A stretch of DNA of 64,000 bases from positions 310,001 through 374,000 of the forward strand of contig CANKZR010000002.1 in assembly GCA_947488625.1 (NCBI GenBank), given 5' to 3'. Both the position numbers and the translations under genes were made by a program. The notes below the pieces were generated by a model, which saw only the letters and a list, made by a program, of their open reading frames with translations, was not told where the DNA came from and did no database searches. Below are positions 36,974 to 45,579 of the stretch, piece after piece. The first letter of the stretch is position 1, and every line of letters begins with the position of its first letter. The stretch comes from an uncultured Sphingomonadaceae bacterium (lineage in GTDB: Bacteria; Pseudomonadota; Alphaproteobacteria; Sphingomonadales; Sphingomonadaceae).

Positions 36974-37863
36974 TGCCGCCGCCCCTCGGACAGCAGTGCC
37001 ATGAGGTATTCGCCATAACCGGACTTTTTCAGCGGTGCCGCAATCTCTTCCAGCCGCGCATCGTCGATGAAGCCCTGGCGCCACGCAATCTCTTCCGGAC
37101 AGCAGATTTTCAGCCCCTGCCTCTCTTCGGTAATCCGGACATAGGTCGCCGCGTCCAGCAACGACCCATGGGTGCCGGTGTCGAGCCAGGCATAGCCGCG
37201 CCCCATGATCTCCACGGAAAGCTGTCCATCATCCAGATAGAGGCGATTGAGATCGGTGATCTCGAGCTCACCACGCGCCGATGGTTTCAAATCACGTGCG
37301 CGATCAACCACCGTGTTATCGTAAAAGTAGAGGCCAGTGACGGCGTAGTTCGATTTCGGTTTAGCTGGCTTTTCCTCCAGCGATGAGGCGGTGCCCTTGC
37401 TGTCGAAATCGACGACGCCATAGGCACCCGGATCATTGACCCGGTAGGCGAAAACACTTGCACCCTGCTCTCGGGAAACGGCGTTCGATAGCAGTTCGGG
37501 CAGGCCGTGGCCGTAGAAAATGTTGTCCCCCAGAACCAGCGCGCTGGGATCGTTGCCGATGAAGTCCGCGCCGATATGGAAGGCCTGCGCCAGGCCGTCC
37601 GGACTGGGCTGCACGGCATAGCTTAGCGCTACGCCGAAATCGGATCCATCACCCAGAACACGCTGGAACTGGTCCTGATCTTCGGGAGTGGTGATGATCA
37701 GTATCTCGCGGATGCCAGCCATCATCAGCGTGGAAAGCGGGTAATAAATCATGGGTTTATCGAAAACCGGCATGAGCTGCTTCGAGACACCGCGCGTAAG
37801 CGGGTAAAGCCGCGTGCCAGAGCCCCCGGCCAGGATAATGCCTTTGCGTTTCAAGTCAGTCAT
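36970..37863 (-). CDS. rmlA: Glucose-1-phosphate thymidylyltransferase
   Basis: A 297-residue nucleotidyltransferase, first and feedback-regulated enzyme of dTDP-rhamnose synthesis. I start it at the ATG at 37863 ([23 protein letters not shown]); the frame is open further upstream but without conserved sequence. [20 protein letters not shown] is the nucleotide loop, with the downstream LPELLSNA and [11 protein letters not shown] regions intact. First gene of rmlACDB. Confidence 0.96.
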   Translation of the reverse strand: MTDLKRKGIILAGGSGTRLYPLTRGVSKQLMPVFDKPMIYYPLSTLMMAGIREILIITTPEDQDQFQRVLGDGSDFGVALSYAVQPSPDGLAQAFHIGADFIGNDPSALVLGDNIFYGHGLPELLSNAVSREQGASVFAYRVNDPGAYGVVDFDSKGTASSLEEKPAKPKSNYAVTGLYFYDNTVVDRARDLKPSARGELEITDLNRLYLDDGQLSVEIMGRGYAWLDTGTHGSLLDAATYVRITEERQGLKICCPEEIAWRQGFIDDARLEEIAAPLKKSGYGEYLMALLSEGRRQ

Positions 37864-38175
37864 TTTCCGAAGTTGGTTTCCGCTTATGGCTCTGTGTGTG
37901 GGTTTACCGCAGTGCAGCATCCGCGGATTACAGGATGTCCGATTGACGTCAAAGCCATTATTGCCTCTGGCAGGACGGGGAAGACACGGCATGGCTGGAC
38001 ACCAAGCGATATAGGCAATTGCGCGTATTCGTCTTTGCATTTGATGGTGCACCTATTTAACCCGGTGGCGAACATGAACGGTTGGGGCTTTCAGCGGGAA
38101 GGCACTTCAGTCGTCGTCACTTGTCTTCATCGTGGTCCCCTGCAACTTGCGGGTATTCACATTCTGGATCTCTGC
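37864..38175. other. Divergent intergenic region between rmlA and a Wzy-like gene (312 bp)
   Basis: Should contain the rml promoter and that of the 38176 gene. The frame of the plus-strand gene is open through it (possible starts at 37873 and 38074), but that part is not membrane-like or conserved in appearance. I see no clear promoter, repeat or RNA. Confidence 0.4.
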
Positions 38176-39567
38176 ATGAATATCCCAAGTTCGAGAACAC
38201 GAGGCAGAACCGGTTCAAATATCGCGCAGTCTGGCCCCTTGGGCAGGGAAGCGCGCGTATTGCTAATCCAGCTGCAGGTTCTGATCGCAGCTGCCATACT
38301 TCTTGGAGGGGGTGGCTCTGCTTACGGCCTGCGTAATCTGGCGGTACAGCTCGTCGCTTTGACGATTTTGGGTCTGAATACCGGTCTGGTCCTGAAATTC
38401 CTGCGCGAAGCGCCCCGTCCGCTGCTGGCCCTGGTTATCGCCAGCATGGCGTTGCCGCTTCTCCAGATCATCCCCCTGCCTGCTGACGTGTGGCAGGCCT
38501 TTCCGGGCCGTGGCCCGGTGGCGGAAAGTTTCGCCATAACTGGTCTCGGGGCTGATCGCTGGTTCTCTCACAGCGTGAACCCGATACGTACCCTTGTCGC
38601 ATTCAGCGCGACGCTCGCGCCGGCAGCGATTGTCACGCTCGGGTATTCACTCGATCGGCCTGGCCGTCTGCTGCTGGCCTGGACCGTGGTCGGCGGAGCT
38701 TTCGCAGCTTTTCTGATAGGCACTGTGCAATTGTCGACCGGGAACACTTTCGGGCTATTGTTCGATGAACGGTCTGCGCCGAACATCCTCTACACCACCT
38801 TTGCGAATCGCAATTCGACGGGGCTGTTCTTCGTGATCGCCCTTTGCCTGCTGTGCGGAATGCCACTGTCGAAAAACCCGGCGATCCTGGGTGCGAAGGT
38901 GGCGGCAGGGGTTCTTCTTCTTATCGGCACCATCCTGACCCAGTCACGTACCGGTATCACTCTCCTCGCTATTCCGCTGGGTCTCGTCGTCCTGCGGTTC
39001 TGGCTTGGCTTCACAAGCAAGTCGCCTGATAGCGCCAAGTGGCGACCGGCGCTCTGGCTGGGTGCCGGACTGGTTGCCATAGCCTTGGGTACCGTTGCTG
39101 TGTCCACCGTCACTGGTGGACGCGCTGCCGACAGCTTCGCGCGTTTCGCCACAACCATGGAATCGGATCGCCCGGAGATGTGGGAGGACGGTGTTTATGC
39201 CGCCGGCCAGTATTGGCCGGTGGGTTCGGGCATCGGATCGTTCGATGACGTTTTCCAGATGCACGAATCCCTCGAATATGTCTCTCCCCGCCGCGCGGGA
39301 CGGGCGCACAACGATTACATAGAACTGGCAATCGAAAGCGGGATCATCGGTCTTGCAATTGCTGGCCTGTGGCTGGTGTGGTGCGCCTTTGCAGCGCTGC
39401 GGCCCGGCCCGGTTGCAGACCGATACATGCGTTTTGCCGCAGGCAGCGCTGTTGCGGCGATAGCGCTGCAATCCCTGCTGGATTACCCGTTGCGGAACCA
39501 GACGTTGCTGTGCGTGGCAGCGGTGCTGGTGGTTCTACTTACCAGACCGAAAGAAACCGAGGCATGA
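38176..39567 (+). CDS. O-antigen ligase/Wzy-like polymerase, copy 2
   Basis: A 463-residue membrane protein from the ATG at 38176, with about ten transmembrane segments. The Wzy_C-type loop is clear: LTQSRTGITLLAIPLG, ESDRPEMWEDGVYAAGQYWP then VGSGIGSFDD, and RRAGRAHNDYIELAIESGI. This R...H.(D/E)....E.G pattern belongs to O-antigen ligases and EPS polymerases. It overlaps a TPR-like gene (ATGA). The start is uncertain because the frame is open to 37873. Together with the copy at 27373 the window has two candidate polymerases. Confidence 0.85.
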   Translation: MNIPSSRTRGRTGSNIAQSGPLGREARVLLIQLQVLIAAAILLGGGGSAYGLRNLAVQLVALTILGLNTGLVLKFLREAPRPLLALVIASMALPLLQIIPLPADVWQAFPGRGPVAESFAITGLGADRWFSHSVNPIRTLVAFSATLAPAAIVTLGYSLDRPGRLLLAWTVVGGAFAAFLIGTVQLSTGNTFGLLFDERSAPNILYTTFANRNSTGLFFVIALCLLCGMPLSKNPAILGAKVAAGVLLLIGTILTQSRTGITLLAIPLGLVVLRFWLGFTSKSPDSAKWRPALWLGAGLVAIALGTVAVSTVTGGRAADSFARFATTMESDRPEMWEDGVYAAGQYWPVGSGIGSFDDVFQMHESLEYVSPRRAGRAHNDYIELAIESGIIGLAIAGLWLVWCAFAALRPGPVADRYMRFAAGSAVAAIALQSLLDYPLRNQTLLCVAAVLVVLLTRPKETEA

Positions 39568-40277
39568 TCGTTCGCGCCCTTCTTATCGTGGGCCTCTTGG
39601 CGGCAGGCGTATTGGCAACCTTCGCGCAACTGGACCAGCAGTCGCGCATCTCTCCTGCCTATGCAGGCTTCGTACCCGAACTTTTCAGCGGGAACGCCGC
39701 CCGCGAAAGGAGCAAGCTTGCCCTCCAGACTGGCGATGGCCAGCGATCGGTGCAGGAGGCGCGGACGCAGGTTTCACTTCGCCCGATGCCTGCAGAAAGC
39801 CTGTCGGTCCTTGCACTCGCGGCATTGACGACAGGCGATGGCACTATGGCCAGCGAAGCGCTTGGCGCGGCCAGCCAACGCGGTTGGCGGGAGCCGATCT
39901 CTCAATTGGCGAGCGGGCAGGCGGCGCTGCAGCAGGGGGAGTTCGCAATCGTGGCGCAGCGTGTCTCTGCCCTGCTCGCGACCGGCGAATTGCGCGAACC
40001 TGCGATGGCATTGCTGGCCGAACTGCTCGAACAACCTGACGGGCGAACAGCCTTTGCCAACCAGATAGCGTCTACGGGCTATTGGCAGTCCAATGCCCTG
40101 GTCCCGATTTCCCGCGTGGTCGACAAGGGCCATTGGGCGCAGACGCTGGCCCTGGCGCAGGACAGCGGGGCGGAGCTGGATTGTCGCCGCCTGCAAGCCT
40201 TGGCCAACGTCTATCGCAACGATGGGCGGGCAGCAGACGTGGCCCTTTTCTGGCGCGCTGATTGCGAGACCGCCTGA
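39564..40277 (+). CDS. Secreted or membrane-anchored helical-repeat protein coupled to Wzy-like gene
   Basis: A 237-residue protein with an N-terminal hydrophobic segment (IVRALLIVGLLAAGVLATFAQ, signal anchor or signal peptide) and then Ala/Leu-rich helices in pairs (ESLSVLALAALTTGDGTMAS, LASGQAALQQGEFAIVAQR, EPAMALLAELLEQPDGRTAF) like TPR units. Its ATG overlaps the stop of the polymerase-like gene, so it is probably made together with it and may help polymerisation or chain handling in the periplasm (inference). No named family recognised. Confidence 0.75.
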   Translation: MIVRALLIVGLLAAGVLATFAQLDQQSRISPAYAGFVPELFSGNAARERSKLALQTGDGQRSVQEARTQVSLRPMPAESLSVLALAALTTGDGTMASEALGAASQRGWREPISQLASGQAALQQGEFAIVAQRVSALLATGELREPAMALLAELLEQPDGRTAFANQIASTGYWQSNALVPISRVVDKGHWAQTLALAQDSGAELDCRRLQALANVYRNDGRAADVALFWRADCETA

Positions 40278-40291
40278 TCGCCGCGCGGCGA
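40278..40291. terminator. GC palindrome between convergent genes
   Basis: A perfect 14-bp palindrome TCGCCGCGCGGCGA lies between the 40277 stop and the UDP-xylose synthase stop at 40299. It could fold as a 5-bp stem with a GCGC loop. No T-run on either side, so the terminator role is tentative. Confidence 0.35.
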
Positions 40292-40298
40292 CGCGTTA

Positions 40299-41264
<966 letters not shown>

Positions 41265-41392
41265 GGTGCTGCCCTTGGTAATTTGTTCTGTGATCTGGTG
41301 GAGTTACCGGCGGCCCGTAGAACTTGCAATGACCCTCCGGCAGTTGCCGAACTTATGCCCAATCGATGCACTTGCGGCCGGGTTTACCTTTA

Positions 41393-41423
41393 CCTGAGAT
41401 GCGTCAGGCCATCAGATCTCAGG
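41393..41423 (-). terminator. Stem-loop at the end of the RiPP operon
   Basis: An 8-bp inverted repeat CCTGAGAT / ATCTCAGG with a 15-base loop, 3 bases past the stop of the nucleotidyltransferase gene. No clear T-run follows on the minus strand, so it may stabilise the 3' end rather than terminate. Confidence 0.4.
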
Positions 41424-41425
41424 CG

Positions 41426-42652
41426 CTAGTCACAATCCGTCCTGATCCAGTCCCGCAATGCCTGTGCAGATCGGCCGTCGGCATTGCGGACCGCGAAATA
41501 GCGGCGCAGCCGGGTTATCGCCCAGCGAGGATAGGCCGTATAGCGGTACGGATCATCGGCTGTCGTATTGGCCAGCTTGCCCAATTCAACCGGGTCGGGA
41601 GAAAAGGCATTCCAGGCTGCCTGCCGCAGGGATATCGTGCTGCCTGCCTCCCGCCCCTGCCGGCGCAGCATGTCCATTTCCTTGTTTCCCTCCTCGTCCA
41701 GCAACATGGTTCGTGCAGCTTCTGTGCACAGTTCGGACGGCACGGCATCGTGCGGCAAGGCATCTTCGGGCACCCATCGTGCCCCATGCAACCGGGCGAC
41801 TGCCGCGAGCAGATGCAATCCACGCTCCAGCCCGAACTCCCTGGCACGCGCAGTAACCGTGTTCCAGTCGAGCGCTTGCGAATGGGCCAGGTAATGGAGG
41901 TCCGCCAACACCAGGGGACCGTTGGCAAAAAGGTGGTGGACCGTGGCATGGGCAACCAGGTGGAGCAGGTTCGCCTCGTCCGATGGCACGCGGAACCGGC
42001 GCCCGAACAATTCGATCTCGCGTGCCGTTCCTTCGATGTAGTCTTGCAAGGTATCCAGCTTGGGCGTTGCGTAACGGTTCGCCCGGTGGTGGACCTCGTA
42101 GATTACGCCATGCTGTGGATCTTCGATCTCGGGCAGGTGGTGCATCCGCTCCACTCCGTAATGCCCCGCATTCGCGATCGTCCGGAACCCGGAGCCGAGC
42201 AGGAGGTGCCGTGCGCTCTCGGCTCTCTCCTTCGCGAAAAGCATATCGATATCGCGCATCGGCCGAAGGCCGGGCTCGGGGTAATGCGCGAATGCAAGAC
42301 CAAAGCCCTTGAGCAGGATGAACGGCAGGTTCGCTTCTTCCAGGCGCGATGCGGCAAGCATCAAGGAGCGCGACTGGACAAGCGCATAGCGCATACTTTT
42401 CTGCCGCGCGTCCAACAGTTTTTCCAGGCCATCCGAAATGGACGCCGGGTTGCTGACGATCAGCGCACGATGGAGGAGCGGGGCGGTGCGGGTCGTGAAA
42501 GACAGCACCACCAGGCTTTCGAACCATGCGGGGTCACAGGTTGCGCCATCCAGTTCGATAGCCGCATCGGGATTGGCGCAAAGTCCTAGGATCAGGGCGC
42601 TGATATCGGGTTCGCAATTCAGTCCGACGTCGGTGTTAGAGGCGCTTCCCAT
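41426..42652 (-). CDS. Nucleotidyltransferase family protein of the RiPP operon
   Basis: A 408-residue protein from the ATG at 42652, chosen because the longer frame lies inside the cyclase gene and is not conserved-looking; it still overlaps that gene by 17 bases. LKGFGLAFAHYPEPGLRP then MRDIDMLF (Lys115, Asp134, Asp136) is the Pol-beta-type active site of the uncharacterised NTP_transf_5 group. Such proteins accompany some lasso-peptide operons together with HPr-like kinases. It may add a nucleotide or phosphate to the peptide or a carrier; the real substrate is unknown. Last gene of the operon. Confidence 0.8.
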   Translation of the reverse strand: MGSASNTDVGLNCEPDISALILGLCANPDAAIELDGATCDPAWFESLVVLSFTTRTAPLLHRALIVSNPASISDGLEKLLDARQKSMRYALVQSRSLMLAASRLEEANLPFILLKGFGLAFAHYPEPGLRPMRDIDMLFAKERAESARHLLLGSGFRTIANAGHYGVERMHHLPEIEDPQHGVIYEVHHRANRYATPKLDTLQDYIEGTAREIELFGRRFRVPSDEANLLHLVAHATVHHLFANGPLVLADLHYLAHSQALDWNTVTARAREFGLERGLHLLAAVARLHGARWVPEDALPHDAVPSELCTEAARTMLLDEEGNKEMDMLRRQGREAGSTISLRQAAWNAFSPDPVELGKLANTTADDPYRYTAYPRWAITRLRRYFAVRNADGRSAQALRDWIRTDCD

Positions 42653-44594
42653 CGTTGCGGCCTTCCATGTAGTTGACAAAACGCGCGGCGGCCACAGCCC
42701 GACCGATGCCATTGTAGATCGTGGTGCGATGATTGGCGAACCGGGCATCGGTACCATCCCATTCACGCAGATTTCTGATCAGTCGATCGGCATCGAAAAT
42801 GCTATTGAGCCGGGGATTGTCCCGCATGCTTTCCAATTCGCTTTCCAGCCCTTCGCGGTAACGACCGAAATGGATGAACCAGTCCGCGCTATCGTCTCCT
42901 GTTCGCCTTTCCTGCCAGATTTTTTCTGGAAGGCGCTGTGACAGCAGCCGCCTTGCGAGCCATCGATCGGTTCCCTTGCGCACGAACTGATCCTGCGGGA
43001 CGCCCCAACAAAATTCGATGAAGCTGCGGTTGGCCATCGGCAGGCGCTTTTCAATACCGGTAGCAAGTCTGGTGCCGAGGTACATTTCGGCCAGGTCGCT
43101 GTTGGCAAACGCGCGATACAACAGACGCGATGACTTGGGATCGGCGGCCAGCAGAAACTCGGGATCGAAGTCATTCGCGGCGGCGCGCTCCAACGCACCG
43201 TTTTCGCGGGCACAGTCTTCCTTCAACGGGCTCCAGTTTCCGAACGGCGTGTCGAGCGTGCCGCGCCAGCGCAGGAATGCCCGGTGAAGCGAGCGGGGCA
43301 GGTTGGGCGCGATCGCACGCCGGAAAAGCTTGCTGAGAAAAGGGTGCTCGACGGGGTCGTGGCGCAGTTCATCCAGCAGCCGCCCCCAGCGCATCGTGCG
43401 AAACCAGATTGCGAAGGCGGAGTCCCCATTGTCGCTGAAGGTGGGATTGCCGTATCCACCCTGGAACAGCACGTCGTTGCCGTCACGCGCAGCTTGTTCG
43501 AACAAGGCGAAGGGCCAATTGCCGCCGCTGCGTGGCGGCGAGGCGGCCAGCATGAAGTATTTTTCAAGGTAAAGACCGTACGGATCCTCGCCTTCCTGAA
43601 GGAAGCGGGGTTCCAGTGCCGGATATTGCGCTTTCAGCGCTTTTACATGGCTCGATTCATCAACGAAATACTGCGGCCTCGTCCCATCTTCGGTAAATTC
43701 GTCGAGCGGAACCCATGTGTACGAACGCAATTTCTGGCCGTCGGAAAGCTGTTGCAACACATAGCTGGCAATGGCTGGCGAATCGAGACCGCCCGACAGC
43801 ATAATCGCCGGTTGGCGCACGCCCTCCATCGCGGCGGAAACGGCCTGCGCGAAACGCTCGTCCAGGGCTTCGACATAGTCCTCATCGGCGGCGAAGTGCA
43901 CTGGCTCTATGTCGTCATAGCTCCAGCACTCGTGGACTGTCCTGGAAGAGAGGCCAAGCTCCACAACGGTGCCCCCGGCCACACGGGCATGATCGACGAA
44001 CCAGCTGGCAGTCTCGTCCGAAAAATTGACGAGCATCGCATCCACCAGCCTGCGATCATCGACCTGGCTGGGCGCGCCGGCAGCGAAAAGGCTGCGGGCA
44101 TTCGACGATACGACAACCTTGGCACCATCCCGCCAGTAATGAAGGGGCTGCATGCTGAAGGGCGAACGCGACAGGCGCAGGCGACGCTGGTCGGGAAACC
44201 ACACGATCGCTGCATAGTCACCGTCCAGGCGACGATCGGCATCCAGACCCCATCGCGCTACCGCCTCGCAGTATATTTGCGCATTGGGTGTCTGCTTGGG
44301 CAGGCCCAGGGCCGCGCAGGTTTCCGCACGATCATTAAGGCGTCCGGCGAACACGGCGTATGCACCCGACGAGTGGCGCTGCCACGTCCTGGGGATCGAG
44401 GATGACGAGGTACGGCCAGGCCGCGAACGCTTGCCAAGCCGGGCAAACAGGATGCCCGACGGCACTGGCCCCATCTCGACTTCGCCACCGTGGCCAACGC
44501 CCATGCTGGCGGCGATGCGCTGGCCAGTGTCCTTGGAATCAGTATCCAGGTCGCCATCCATGTCGACCAGCGCACTGGCAAGGAAATGGGTCAA
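42636..44594 (-). CDS. Asparagine-synthetase-like enzyme (lasso cyclase C type)
   Basis: A 652-residue AsnB homologue starting at TTG 44594, which overlaps the peptidase stop by 4 bases. The ATP-pyrophosphatase loop MLSGGLDSPAIAS is intact (Ser267-Gly-Gly-Leu-Asp271-Ser272). The N-terminal glutaminase-like domain lacks the catalytic Cys at position 2 (it begins M-T-H-F), as in lasso-peptide cyclases, which adenylate a side-chain carboxylate and let the N-terminal amine attack it. Length fits C proteins. True asparagine synthetase is unlikely given the missing Cys and the neighbours. The problem is that the linked precursor has no acidic residue in its predicted core. Confidence 0.87.
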   Translation of the reverse strand: MTHFLASALVDMDGDLDTDSKDTGQRIAASMGVGHGGEVEMGPVPSGILFARLGKRSRPGRTSSSSIPRTWQRHSSGAYAVFAGRLNDRAETCAALGLPKQTPNAQIYCEAVARWGLDADRRLDGDYAAIVWFPDQRRLRLSRSPFSMQPLHYWRDGAKVVVSSNARSLFAAGAPSQVDDRRLVDAMLVNFSDETASWFVDHARVAGGTVVELGLSSRTVHECWSYDDIEPVHFAADEDYVEALDERFAQAVSAAMEGVRQPAIMLSGGLDSPAIASYVLQQLSDGQKLRSYTWVPLDEFTEDGTRPQYFVDESSHVKALKAQYPALEPRFLQEGEDPYGLYLEKYFMLAASPPRSGGNWPFALFEQAARDGNDVLFQGGYGNPTFSDNGDSAFAIWFRTMRWGRLLDELRHDPVEHPFLSKLFRRAIAPNLPRSLHRAFLRWRGTLDTPFGNWSPLKEDCARENGALERAAANDFDPEFLLAADPKSSRLLYRAFANSDLAEMYLGTRLATGIEKRLPMANRSFIEFCWGVPQDQFVRKGTDRWLARRLLSQRLPEKIWQERRTGDDSADWFIHFGRYREGLESELESMRDNPRLNSIFDADRLIRNLREWDGTDARFANHRTTIYNGIGRAVAAARFVNYMEGRNDGKRL

Positions 44595-45061
44595 GACGCT
44601 TCTCTGGAGAGACTTTCTGGTCGCATCGGCAAATCAGGCTGTTCACCGAAGCTGGCGAGCGGGTGGTAAAGGGTACGGTCGCAGTGCCCGATGATCATGG
44701 TGGACTGCAATTCGACCCAGGCATGCAGGGGATCTGCATTGTGCTCCTGCGTCTTGCAGACAGACGCAATCACCAGCCGTGCGGCTATACCTCGACGGCG
44801 CAGCATCCACATGGCCACGATGGCCTTGGGCAAGCATTTCGTACCGCCGCCCATGCGCCAGCTAGCACGTTCCACGCTGCGACCGATCTGTGAAGCGATC
44901 TCCAGGCGTTCCGCAGCGCCGAGTTGATTGGCGGCACCGGACAAGGAAGCACCCAGAGTATGCTTCCAGCGCCCAATCTTCACGAAGCGCACAAGCAAAC
45001 GGGCCAGTGGCAGAAGCGCGATTGCCTCCGCGACTAGCCTGCGTCTGGACCAAAGTTTCAC
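44591..45061 (-). CDS. Lasso-peptide B2-type leader peptidase (transglutaminase-like)
   Basis: A 156-residue protein of the transglutaminase-like B2 family that cuts the leader from RiPP precursors. Catalytic Cys76 is in GTKCLPKAIVAMWMLRRRGI and His113 in PLHAWVELQS; the acid is probably Asp128 in IIGHCD. The N-terminal 35 residues are basic and hydrophobic. Start is GTG 45061. It lies 26 bases after the PqqD-like gene and overlaps the cyclase start, the classical B1-B2-C order. Confidence 0.88.
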   Translation of the reverse strand: MKLWSRRRLVAEAIALLPLARLLVRFVKIGRWKHTLGASLSGAANQLGAAERLEIASQIGRSVERASWRMGGGTKCLPKAIVAMWMLRRRGIAARLVIASVCKTQEHNADPLHAWVELQSTMIIGHCDRTLYHPLASFGEQPDLPMRPESLSREAS

Positions 45062-45087
45062 GAATTGCGGCTCCTGAAACGCCCGCC

Positions 45088-45351
45088 TCAGCAGTATCGG
45101 GCGAGCCCGAGTTCGACGAGGCGCGTCACAAATGCTTCCACCGACGGGCGAATTTCGCTCTCGTCGGCGTCGTATTCGTCAGCCAAATTCCGGCAAACCG
45201 CGTCAATATCAGCCTCGTCATCGAGGCGCTGCCAGATATCCAGGCCCGTGTCCTTCAACGCGAAAAACTGGCCGGTCTCGGCATGAATCAGGACAAATTC
45301 GCCGTCAATTTCCGCGCCCTGATAGCTTTTCTCAAGCTTCCGGATTTTCAC
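45088..45351 (-). CDS. PqqD-like RiPP recognition element (lasso B1)
   Basis: An 87-residue winged-helix PqqD-family protein. The strand-turn pattern GEFVLIHAETGQFFALKDTG followed by LDIWQRLDDEADID and helices is the RRE fold that binds RiPP leader peptides through edge-strand pairing. It would hand the 44-residue precursor, 22 bases upstream, to the B2 peptidase. Start is GTG 45351. A stand-alone B1 next to B2 is standard in proteobacterial lasso clusters. Confidence 0.88.
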   Translation of the reverse strand: MKIRKLEKSYQGAEIDGEFVLIHAETGQFFALKDTGLDIWQRLDDEADIDAVCRNLADEYDADESEIRPSVEAFVTRLVELGLARYC

Positions 45352-45373
45352 GGTGTACGGCTTTTAGAACTGA

Positions 45374-45508
45374 TTAGCTCTGGCCGCCCGACTTGAAAGA
45401 CGTACCGCCAGCCTGGCTGTTCATACCAGAAGTGCCCGCAACCGACGAAAGATCGATCGGGAGTTCATCTACCACGGGGGCGGACCAGGTTTTTTTCTCA
45501 ACAGTCAT
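45374..45508 (-). CDS. RiPP precursor peptide with lasso-type leader and acid-free core
   Basis: A 44-residue peptide from ATG 45508 to TAA 45374-45376, between the kinase and PqqD-like genes. The N-terminal part has KK then Trp8-x2-Pro11 followed by hydrophobic Val12/Leu16, matching the Y/W-x2-P recognition motif read by B1 proteins. Thr26 would be the penultimate leader residue, as in known lasso leaders, giving a core beginning at Gly28: GMNSQAGGTSFKSGGQS. This core has Gly at position 1 but no Asp or Glu; the only acids (Glu4, Asp14, Glu15, Asp19) lie in the leader. It ends in Ser44, the type of residue phosphorylated in paeninodin-like systems. A promoter candidate lies directly upstream. 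Confidence 0.8.
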   Translation of the reverse strand: MTVEKKTWSAPVVDELPIDLSSVAGTSGMNSQAGGTSFKSGGQS

Positions 45509-45548
45509 AATTCAACGTCCGTCTAATTAGGGAAAATCTCTATAAACG

Positions 45549-45577
45549 TATATAAACAGCTGTGTGCTGCATTGCAA
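45549..45577 (-). promoter_or_regulatory. Candidate promoter for the RiPP precursor
   Basis: On the minus strand, TTGCAA (45577-45572) and TATATA (45554-45549) are separated by exactly 17 bases in an unusually AT-rich stretch between the kinase stop and the precursor ATG. Each box matches four of six consensus positions. It would give a leader of about 35 bases and let the precursor be made in excess over its enzymes. Confidence 0.4.
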
Positions 45578-45579
45578 CG

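Noticed and set aside
41345-41425. Second small RiPP precursor after the nucleotidyltransferase gene
   Set aside because: The only short plus-strand frame (22 codons) has no leader motif and lies on the wrong strand.
42636-44594. Ordinary asparagine synthetase
   Set aside because: The N-terminal catalytic Cys of the glutaminase domain is missing and the gene is embedded among RiPP genes.
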